In this document: positions 1 through 5,607 of the stretch, piece by piece
How positions within the stretch are numbered: the first letter of the stretch is position 1
Layout of the letters: each line of letters starts with the position of its first letter
Made by a program: the position numbers and the translations under genes
Notes under the pieces: model-generated
Databases searched by the model: none
What the model saw: the letters and a program-made list of their open reading frames with translations, nothing else
Told to the model about the DNA's origin: nothing
Source: Flavobacteriales bacterium UBA2040
GTDB lineage: Bacteria > Bacteroidota > Bacteroidia > Flavobacteriales_D > Crocinitomicaceae
Assembly (NCBI GenBank): GCA_002332715.1
Contig: DDBE01000186.1
Coordinates: forward strand, 16,309 to 21,915
Length of the DNA: 5,607 nt
Direction: 5' to 3'

Positions 1-1403
1 GTCACATTGTGCACCAAGGCCACCGAATCGATGAAATCATTTCCACAACCATCGGTTACCGTCACATAGTGCATGATAGTAATTGGCAAAGTACTTGAGG
101 CAGGGATCAAAACTGGGTTCGTTGTGGCACCAAAATCCCATAAAAATGAATACGCAGGTATTGAACCTTGGAAATTGGAAATATTGACAGGTGCTTGATT
201 GGGGGCACAGCCCGTAACGACGGTATCGGGCATGTTAAAAGTTAAATCGTATTGATCGACAATGTACAAGGTTAGGGAGTCGTAAAGTGTGTCGCCACAA
301 ACTGAAATCGTGTAGCCTTTTATTTGAATCCATTCCATTGGTTCTATAATTCCATCATCGATAGGGACTATGTTAAAAACCAAGGTGTCTACTCCTATTG
401 GGAAGGTGATCGAGCCGTTGAGGTTAGTAAAGTCGAGACTGGCACTGGCGGTTCCTGAGTAGGATATCGTAAAGGTTTGTGCCGAATCGATAGAAGATTC
501 AGGGCGAATGAACAATAAATCTGTTGAGGTACATCCTTCGGCAAGCGTTGTGTCTGTAAAACTTCCGGTGAACAACGACGCTTGCGCTTCAATCGTTACA
601 GCGTTTGAACTAAAACTGTTTGCTTCAAGAAAAACGCCTGAGTCTAAGGCCTGATCGGATACATTACTAATGGCTAATTTTATATGATAAGTTCCTCCAC
701 AAACTAAGCCTGATAATGCAACCATGGCTACTGTACTCCCATTATACCCTTGACCGCTGAATGCGCCATTTACCGTCGTGAAATAAACCGAATTTGCTGT
801 CCAATTTGGATCTAATGCAAAACAAGGACCAGGGTTTCCGCCAGATGGAACCCCTGAATTAACTGTGTTTATCGTTACTGGAATATTTCCGCCAGGAACC
901 AATGCTAAATTTACGGCTCCATTGGTGTATGGGCCAGAAAGACCAGGTCCTGACAAAAAGAATCCAAAAGCATCGTTAAAACTTGAACATGTATATCCCG
1001 TATATTCAGAAGATGCAAAGACATAGTTAAAAACTAAAGAGTCACCAACCGCAACAAAATCAAATTCCAAAATAGCTCCGTTAGTCGGGTTTCCTGATGC
1101 AATGGCGCTCAAGTCGGGATCTGTAATCACCGATGCTCCTGCAGTTTTTAGATAAACACCATTTGCAAATGGGAAACCAGTGGCACTAAATGTCTGACCA
1201 GCAGTTTGAATACTGTTCGCATTTGCAGCAGTTCCGTTAAATGTAATATTACTAGCGACCACTCCGGTACCTATTAAAACATCTTGGACCAATTGCGCTG
1301 GTGTTAAGGTGTTTTGATAAGTAAAAGTTTGGCTATGACTAGAATAATAAAACATCAATGCACTGACCGCAAAAATGAATTTTTGGATTCTATAAAATTT
1401 CAT
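1..1403 (-). CDS. Secreted choice-of-anchor L domain protein with Calx-beta-like and PKD/Ig-like modules (partial, 3' end off the left edge)
   Basis: The frame stays open from an ATG at 1403-1401 to the window edge (467 codons, last complete codon 5-3) with no stop. Residues 1-24 form a Sec signal peptide: a basic start (K2, R5, K8), a hydrophobic core around 9-20, and likely cleavage after SHS24. A second Met at residue 17 would destroy this signal, so M1 is preferred. Residues about 33-275 match the choice-of-anchor L domain of Bacteroidota: TPAQLVQDVLIGTGV, then DPDL (95-98), FDFVAVGDSL, FASSEYTGYTC (129-139), DAFGFFLSGPG (144-154), LVPGGNIPVTINTVN (168-182), TYHIKLAI (238-245) and DSGVFLEANSF (254-264). 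Residues about 283-382 resemble a Calx-beta-like domain (GTASASLDF, then ITFPIGVDTLVF and VPIDDGIIEPMEW). Residues about 388-463 resemble a PKD/Ig-like repeat (YSFLWDFGATT, then HYVTVTDGCGND and DSVAL). Such proteins often end in a type IX secretion sorting domain, but that end is outside the window. The ligand and exact role are unknown; a surface or adhesion role is inference. Confidence 0.88.
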   Translation of the reverse strand, partial: MKFYRIQKFIFAVSALMFYYSSHSQTFTYQNTLTPAQLVQDVLIGTGVVASNITFNGTAANANSIQTAGQTFSATGFPFANGVYLKTAGASVITDPDLSAIASGNPTNGAILEFDFVAVGDSLVFNYVFASSEYTGYTCSSFNDAFGFFLSGPGLSGPYTNGAVNLALVPGGNIPVTINTVNSGVPSGGNPGPCFALDPNWTANSVYFTTVNGAFSGQGYNGSTVAMVALSGLVCGGTYHIKLAISNVSDQALDSGVFLEANSFSSNAVTIEAQASLFTGSFTDTTLAEGCTSTDLLFIRPESSIDSAQTFTISYSGTASASLDFTNLNGSITFPIGVDTLVFNIVPIDDGIIEPMEWIQIKGYTISVCGDTLYDSLTLYIVDQYDLTFNMPDTVVTGCAPNQAPVNISNFQGSIPAYSFLWDFGATTNPVLIPASSTLPITIMHYVTVTDGCGNDFIDSVALVHNV

Positions 1404-1514
1404 CGTTTCAATATATTGGACACTTTTTTGACGTCATTTTGAAGGAATTGGTTGCACTACCCATGACCTTCAAAATCAAAAAAAATATCATCTTTGTCTT
1501 AAAAGTACAATAAA
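1404..1514. promoter_or_regulatory. Divergent intergenic region with presumed back-to-back promoters
   Basis: This 111-base A/T-rich gap separates two divergently oriented starts, so it should carry a promoter for each. On the minus strand, TTG (1510-1508) lies 20 bases from TA followed by eight T and a G (1487-1477). This loosely resembles the Bacteroidota -33 TTG / -7 TAnnTTTG pattern, though the G is two bases too far away; it would leave a leader of roughly 70 bases. On the plus strand, CATCTTTG (1489-1496) matches TAnnTTTG except at its first base and would give a very short leader, with no good -33 element seen. Neither start codon has a clear Shine-Dalgarno sequence, as is common in this phylum. 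The assignments are weak pattern matches by eye. Confidence 0.35.
1429..1436. repeat. 8-bp perfect palindrome TGACGTCA in the divergent promoter region
   Basis: TGACGTCA reads the same on both strands and is flanked by T-runs on the plus strand, so the symmetry does not extend outward. It lies 25 bases upstream of the start of the minus-strand secreted protein and downstream of that gene's candidate -7 element, in what would be its 5' leader. A dimeric regulator could bind such a site, but eight bases is short and chance is a real alternative. A second perfect palindrome, CAATATATTG (1409-1418), lies five bases from the same start codon. Confidence 0.25.
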
Positions 1515-2903
1515 ATGCAAAAAACTCAAGAATATATCCAATCCAATAAAGAGAAGTTCGTTGGAGAGCTAACTGATTTATTACGAATCCCTTCGGTTTC
1601 AGCAGACCCTGCTTTTGCAAAAGATGTGGTCAAAACGGCTGGATCTATTGCTAATCATTTGCGAACGGCTGGTGCGGAAAATGTGGAAATTTGTGAAACA
1701 AAAGGATATCCTATTGTTTATGGTGATAAAATGATTGACCCGAATTTGCCAACTGTTTTGGTCTATGGTCACTATGATGTTCAACCTGCTGATCCCTTGG
1801 AGTTGTGGGAGAATCCTGCTTTTGAGCCTGTAGTTAAGAAAACGGATATTCATCCCGAAGGAGCGATTTTTGCTCGTGGAGCTTGTGATGACAAAGGTCA
1901 AATGTTTATGCATGTCAAAGCTTTTGAAGCGATGATGGCAGCGGACGAATTACCGTGTAATGTGAAATTCATGATCGAAGGCGAAGAGGAAGTTGGATCG
2001 TTAAATCTGGGTGTTTTTGTTGCCGCGAATCATGAAAAATTAGCCGCAGATATTATTCTTGTTTCCGACACGGGAATGTTGGCAAACGACGTTCCTTCTA
2101 TTACGACAGGACTAAGAGGATTGAGTTATGTGGAAGTGGAAGTTACGGGTCCGAATCGCGATTTACATTCCGGTTTGTACGGTGGTTGTGTTGCCAATCC
2201 AATCAATATTTTGGCAGAAATGATTGCTTCTTTGCACGACGAAGACGAGAAAATAAATATCCCGAATTTTTACGACGATGTGGTTGAATTGAGCACGGGT
2301 GAACGAGCTGAAATGGCCAAAGCGCCTTTTAGTCACGAAGCATATTGCAAATCAATTGATATTGCAGATGTTCACGGTGAAAAAGGATATTCAACACCCG
2401 AAAGAGGTTCTATTCGTCCTACTTTGGATGTAAATGGAATATGGGGTGGATACATCGGTGAAGGAGCAAAAACGGTTATTGCATCGAAAGCTTACGCGAA
2501 AATTTCCATGCGATTGGTGCCGAACCAAGATCCAAATAAAATTACCCAATTATTCCAAAAACACTTCGAAAGTTTAGCTCCGAAAAGTGTGAAAGTGAAA
2601 GTTATGCCTCATCATGGAGGTGAGCCCGCTGTAACCCCAATTGATTCTATCGGTTATGAAGCTGCAAGTATGGCATACGAACAATCTTTTGGTAAAAAAC
2701 CTATTCCAGTGAGGAGTGGAGGAAGCATTCCTATTGTCTCTATGTTCGAAAAAGAATTGGGACTAAAAACGGTTTTGATGGGCTTTGGTTTGGACAGCGA
2801 TGCGATTCACTCGCCGAATGAACATTTTGGTTTGTTCAATTATTACAAAGGAATTGAGACTATACCCTACTTCTACAGGCATTTTACTAAACTTTCAAAA
2901 TAA
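1515..2903 (+). CDS. M20-family metallodipeptidase (carnosinase/CNDP-like)
   Basis: This complete 462-residue protein has no signal peptide, so it is probably a cytosolic dipeptidase that hydrolyses short peptides with a two-metal (Zn or Mn) centre. Its length fits the bacterial M20 dipeptidases related to CNDP2. The catalytic set is intact: H86 and D88 in YGHYDVQP (metal ligand and supporting Asp), D125 in GACDDKG (bridging Asp), E158 (general base) and E159 (metal ligand) in EGEEEVGS, D185 in VSDTGM, and H432 in DAIHSPNE. The lid/dimerisation domain (about 200-330) carries DLHSGLYGG with H218, matching the histidine that reaches the partner's active site in CNDP2. RSGGSIPI (400-407) matches the substrate-binding loop of the family. 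The ATG at 1515 gives the usual family N-terminus (LLRIPSVSADP at 22-32); the leader is A-rich with no Shine-Dalgarno. The stop codon overlaps the next start, so it is the first gene of a two-gene operon. The exact substrate (Xaa-His, Cys-Gly or general dipeptides) cannot be read from sequence. Confidence 0.95.
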   Translation: MQKTQEYIQSNKEKFVGELTDLLRIPSVSADPAFAKDVVKTAGSIANHLRTAGAENVEICETKGYPIVYGDKMIDPNLPTVLVYGHYDVQPADPLELWENPAFEPVVKKTDIHPEGAIFARGACDDKGQMFMHVKAFEAMMAADELPCNVKFMIEGEEEVGSLNLGVFVAANHEKLAADIILVSDTGMLANDVPSITTGLRGLSYVEVEVTGPNRDLHSGLYGGCVANPINILAEMIASLHDEDEKINIPNFYDDVVELSTGERAEMAKAPFSHEAYCKSIDIADVHGEKGYSTPERGSIRPTLDVNGIWGGYIGEGAKTVIASKAYAKISMRLVPNQDPNKITQLFQKHFESLAPKSVKVKVMPHHGGEPAVTPIDSIGYEAASMAYEQSFGKKPIPVRSGGSIPIVSMFEKELGLKTVLMGFGLDSDAIHSPNEHFGLFNYYKGIETIPYFYRHFTKLSK

Positions 2904-2905
2904 TG
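2901..2905 (+). other. TAATG stop/start overlap coupling dipeptidase and lipoprotein genes
   Basis: The TAA stop of the dipeptidase (2901-2903) shares its last A with the ATG of the downstream gene (2903-2905). This one-base overlap implies a shared transcript and probable translational coupling by reinitiation. A second ATG follows directly at 2906-2908, so the true first codon could be either; the choice changes the lipoprotein by one residue only. Confidence 0.8.
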
Positions 2906-3376
2906 ATGAAGCTCCTTTTTCCGTTAGTATTGCTTTTTACGGTCCCCTCATGCGAATTGTATGAGGATATTGATGTCGTGAATATGGGCCAAGTAAAATT
3001 GGACCAGTTGGATGGAAATAATGTCACGTTGAATATGGATGTGGAACTAGACAACCCTAACTTTTACAGCATTAAAGTGAAGCCCTCGTTTCTTGATTTT
3101 TATATTGAGGGTGAATTGGTTGGCAAAGCGCATCTATTGGAAAAACTGAAGATCAAACGCAAAAGTGTTGGGGTCTATAATGTCAAAGTGGAACTTCTTG
3201 GAGAAAAAGGGATAGTCGCAAAAGCTTTGAAATACTCTTTGAGAAAGGAATTGAAAATCAGATTGGTAGGAAAAGTTAAGACATCGGTGTTTTTGATTAC
3301 AAAAAAATTAAAAGTGGACGAAACAAAAACAATAGATGCAACAAAGCTGCGCCCGAAAATGCCGTTTTCTAATTAG
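2903..3376 (+). CDS. LEA14/WHy-like (LEA type 2) lipoprotein
   Basis: This complete 157-residue protein begins with MMKLL, a hydrophobic stretch to about residue 14, and VPSC with Cys17 as the probable lipidated residue. Proline at -2 makes the lipobox imperfect but still plausible. The mature protein starts CELYEDID; acidic residues just after the Cys resemble lipoprotein export signals that send Bacteroidota lipoproteins to the cell surface, which is inference here. Residues about 27-145 look like a LEA14/WHy beta-sandwich: alternating hydrophobic strands, the hallmark VELDNPNFYSIKV (47-59), then a pattern like FYIEGELVGKA (66-76). This family in bacteria is mostly uncharacterised; in plants WHy/LEA14 proteins are linked to stress. 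It lies directly behind the dipeptidase and is probably co-translated with it, but no shared function is evident. The C-terminus is basic (KLRPKMPFSN). The gene ends four bases into the convergent MurF-Alr gene, leaving no room for a terminator between them. Confidence 0.8.
   Translation: MMKLLFPLVLLFTVPSCELYEDIDVVNMGQVKLDQLDGNNVTLNMDVELDNPNFYSIKVKPSFLDFYIEGELVGKAHLLEKLKIKRKSVGVYNVKVELLGEKGIVAKALKYSLRKELKIRLVGKVKTSVFLITKKLKVDETKTIDATKLRPKMPFSN
3369..3376. other. Convergent overlapping stop codons inside palindrome CTAATTAG
   Basis: The plus-strand lipoprotein gene ends with TAG (3374-3376) and the minus-strand MurF-Alr gene ends with TAA (3375-3373), so the coding regions overlap tail to tail by four bases. 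The eight bases CTAATTAG are a perfect palindrome that supplies both stops. I found no GC-rich stem followed by a T-run on either side, so each transcript probably runs into the opposite gene before ending. Confidence 0.85.
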
Positions 3377-5607
3377 TCTTCTTCCTGAACGAAAATTCGT
3401 GGCATTCTAGCGGAAAGACTGGTCATTATTTCATATGAAATGGTTCCACATTTTTCGGCTAGTACATGCACGGATTGGTTGGGCCCAATGATTTCTACTT
3501 CGTCGCCAACTTCAATATCCAGGTTCGTGATATCGACCATAATCATGTCCATACACACATTTCCAATGGTTAGACAATGGTTGTCGCCAATAAAAACACC
3601 TCCATTTCCTTTGCCTAGTATGCGTTTAAACCCGTCGGCATAACCAACCGGAATAATTGCAATTTTAGTTTCTACATTGGCGATGAAAGATCGAGAATAC
3701 CCGACACTTTCACCAACTCTAAGTGTTTTAATTTGTGAAACTGTGCTTTTCCAAGACAGAACAGGTGTCAGCTTTTTAGCTATTGCAGGGTTGCTTGAAA
3801 CACCATAAAGACCAATACCGATGCGCACCATGTCAAATCCATATTCTGGGAAATTACTCAAGCCTTCGGTGTTCAAAATGTGTCTTAATACGGGATAAGG
3901 CAAGTTCTTTTGTAACGTCTCTGAAACGAATTGAAATTTCGTCATTTGCTCCAAAGTATAGGAATTGTCACCTAAATTATCCGCGTCAGCCAAATGTGAA
4001 TACACGGATTTCACCTTGATTTCAGGTTGCGATTTCAGGTATGAAACCACTTTAGAAATATCGTTTGGAAAGAATCCTAAACGGTGCATTCCTGTGTCAA
4101 ACTTCAAATGAATTGGGAAATCCTGAATGTCCATCAATATTAGTTCGCTCACCAATTCTTCCATTTGATCGAATGAATAAACCGATGGTTCCAAGTTGTA
4201 CTTGATGCAATCTGACCAAGAAGAACGATCACTATTCATGACCATTATGGGTAATTCCAGGCCACTTTTTCTCAACTCAACACCTTCATCTACATAAGCG
4301 ACACCCAAATAATCAATGTGCTGACTATTTAAAAATTCACCCATTTTGGTCAACTCCGAACCGTAAGAGGAAGCCTTGACCATCGCCATAATTCCAACTT
4401 TTGGTGGAACTCTTTTTCGCCAAATGGCTAAATTGTCTTTTAATGCAGAAATTGAAATTTCCACATACGTTGAATGCTTTCGAAATTTCATTTGACTCGC
4501 CAAACGTTTCAAGGATGGATGCAAACCTTTGAAGAGTATAGAGGCATTTTCTAACTTTAAAATATCGGTTATCTCATTTGTTCCGAACACAATAAGGTCA
4601 TTAATATGAAGTTTTAATTGAACTAGCTTAAGCCGTTTTAATAAAATATCAAATTCGCTTTTGTTAAATCGTTCAAAAGCTATTTCTGAAAGGACAACAT
4701 ATCGGTATCGTTTGCCAGAAGTTCCCAATTGATGGGAAAGTGCTTGTTCCAATCCGTCGAAATTCAGATTAAAAGCATCGAACAAAAGGATGTTGTCATT
4801 GATGCCTTCAATTGTCTCCATTCGCATGGCGATTTGCGGCAAGGACTTCAGTTTCTCATCAATTTTTTCGGCAGGAACTTTTAAATATTCCGCGATATCA
4901 CGAATAAGACCGATATTCCTGTTTTCTACTGTTTCTATCTTCTTGGTGAAGTGAACAGGCAAACCTTCTATTCCAAGAATTTCCAATGATTTTGGCGCAA
5001 AAATGATTTTGCACGATTGAAAAAGCTTGAGTTTTTCGTCCAAATGCTCTTCAGTGCTCGTAAAGTTTTCGCGGTGAGCAGATAAAAACGAGGTAAAAAC
5101 ACCAATGGTAGGTTGAATGATTTCTTCCAGCATCATCATTTCACCTTTTTCGCTGATTCCAGCTTCGATAATAGCGATTTCTGTATCCATATCTATTTCA
5201 AAAAGTGAAAGTGCCACACCCATTTGCGAATTGTAACTTTTCGGGCTTCGGGCTATGGAAAAATTATCGGATAGCACATAGTTCAGCCATTCTTTAACCA
5301 CCGTCTTGCCAACACTTCCTGTAATTCCGATAACGGGAATATCAAATTGTTCTCTGTGTTTTTTGGCCCATTTTTGCAAGGCAACCAAAACACCTGAAAC
5401 CTGAATAATCGTTGCTTCTGGGAAAGAATTTAGGGCAACAGTTTTGTCGACCAAGAAAGTACGTACGCCTTTTTTATACGCTTCTTCCATGTACAAATGA
5501 CCATCCCGATTTTTCGTTTTGATGCAAACAAAAATGGCCTGTGTTCCTAAACTGATTTTTCTACTGTCGTAATAAATGACATGTACATTTCCATTATGGG
5601 CCGCCAA
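3373..5607 (-). CDS. Bifunctional MurF (UDP-MurNAc-tripeptide:D-Ala-D-Ala ligase) - alanine racemase fusion (partial, N-terminus off the right edge)
   Basis: The frame is open from the window edge to TAA at 3375-3373 (744 residues visible; the first in-window codon is TTG and not the likely start). DSRKISLG begins at visible residue 14, so perhaps 12-20 N-terminal residues are missing. Residues 1-370 are MurF-like: N-terminal domain with DSR and DGHLYMEEA, P-loop GITGSVGKT (94-102), SYNSQMGVALSL (124-135), IIEAGISEKGEM (146-157), SAHRENF (176-182), probable carbamylated K192 in DEKLKLF, AMRMETIEG (260-268), DAFNLNFD (277-284). Residues about 378-744 are a PLP fold-type III alanine racemase: Schiff-base lysine K411 in MVKASSYGS, KFDTGMHRLGF with K502 and R509, SHLADAD with H538, DMVRIGIGLYG with R595, catalytic Tyr656 in PVGYADGF, and CMDM (685-688). 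The racemase interconverts L- and D-Ala and looks fully functional. The MurF half is unusual: the stretch after K192 is shorter than in relatives as I recall them, and several consensus residues differ, so its ligase activity is uncertain. Cytosolic. Confidence 0.93.
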   Translation of the reverse strand: MAAHNGNVHVIYYDSRKISLGTQAIFVCIKTKNRDGHLYMEEAYKKGVRTFLVDKTVALNSFPEATIIQVSGVLVALQKWAKKHREQFDIPVIGITGSVGKTVVKEWLNYVLSDNFSIARSPKSYNSQMGVALSLFEIDMDTEIAIIEAGISEKGEMMMLEEIIQPTIGVFTSFLSAHRENFTSTEEHLDEKLKLFQSCKIIFAPKSLEILGIEGLPVHFTKKIETVENRNIGLIRDIAEYLKVPAEKIDEKLKSLPQIAMRMETIEGINDNILLFDAFNLNFDGLEQALSHQLGTSGKRYRYVVLSEIAFERFNKSEFDILLKRLKLVQLKLHINDLIVFGTNEITDILKLENASILFKGLHPSLKRLASQMKFRKHSTYVEISISALKDNLAIWRKRVPPKVGIMAMVKASSYGSELTKMGEFLNSQHIDYLGVAYVDEGVELRKSGLELPIMVMNSDRSSWSDCIKYNLEPSVYSFDQMEELVSELILMDIQDFPIHLKFDTGMHRLGFFPNDISKVVSYLKSQPEIKVKSVYSHLADADNLGDNSYTLEQMTKFQFVSETLQKNLPYPVLRHILNTEGLSNFPEYGFDMVRIGIGLYGVSSNPAIAKKLTPVLSWKSTVSQIKTLRVGESVGYSRSFIANVETKIAIIPVGYADGFKRILGKGNGGVFIGDNHCLTIGNVCMDMIMVDITNLDIEVGDEVEIIGPNQSVHVLAEKCGTISYEIMTSLSARMPRIFVQEED

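Noticed and set aside
1..73. Near-identical 13-base words at 1-13 and 61-73 (GTCACAT, A or T, GTGCA)
   Set aside because: The surrounding bases do not match. The words encode similar short beta-strand ends (HNVT and HYVT) in the secreted protein, so this is coincidence or weak domain-repeat similarity, not a DNA repeat element.
395..592. Short minus-strand open frame (65 codons) inside the secreted-protein gene
   Set aside because: It lies in a different frame of a clearly coding region with recognisable domains and its own product resembles nothing; it is a shadow frame.
1408..1913. Two minus-strand open frames opposite the start of the dipeptidase gene (1408-1620 and 1599-1913)
   Set aside because: They overlap the conserved N-terminal part of the dipeptidase antisense and have low-quality compositions; no family is recognisable.
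3355..3400. Inverted repeats near the convergent gene ends as intrinsic terminators
   Set aside because: The stems have only five pairs, are A/T-rich, lie in coding sequence and are not followed by a T-run on either strand.
3440..4019. Two plus-strand open frames antisense to the racemase domain (3440-3643 and 3783-4019)
   Set aside because: The opposite strand encodes conserved alanine racemase motifs; these are antisense shadows.
4489..4491. Internal ATG at visible residue 373, just before the racemase domain, as a possible independent alr start
   Set aside because: It is well placed to make a stand-alone racemase, but no Shine-Dalgarno or promoter-like signal was seen in front of it and the fusion frame is uninterrupted.

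Overview
The window looks like chromosomal DNA from a Bacteroidota bacterium, most likely class Flavobacteriia. Three things support this: a secreted protein with a choice-of-anchor L domain, a MurF-alanine racemase gene fusion of the kind found in Bacteroidota, and start codons preceded by A/T-rich leaders without a clear Shine-Dalgarno sequence. A family close to Crocinitomicaceae is only a guess from the protein style. No RNA gene, insertion sequence, CRISPR array or phage gene was seen.

Layout, left to right: (1) positions 1-1403, minus strand, hold the N-terminal 467 codons of a large secreted multidomain protein that runs off the left edge. (2) Positions 1404-1514 are a 111-base divergent intergenic region that must hold the promoters of the genes on both sides. 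(3) Positions 1515-2903, plus strand, encode a complete cytosolic M20-family metallodipeptidase. (4) Positions 2903-3376, plus strand, encode a small LEA14/WHy-like lipoprotein joined to the dipeptidase by a TAATG stop/start overlap, so the two form an operon. (5) Positions 3373-5607, minus strand, hold most of a bifunctional MurF-Alr protein that converges on the lipoprotein gene. The two stop codons overlap inside the palindrome CTAATTAG. The protein's N-terminus lies past the right edge.

Functionally, the fusion gene belongs to peptidoglycan precursor synthesis (D-alanine supply, and nominally addition of D-Ala-D-Ala). The dipeptidase belongs to peptide turnover, and the other two products are envelope or secreted proteins. 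These look like ordinary neighbours rather than one dedicated system. The most interesting point is that the MurF half of the fusion appears shortened and has lost several consensus residues, while the alanine racemase half keeps its full catalytic set. I see no convincing sign of a new defence, mobile or regulatory system here.
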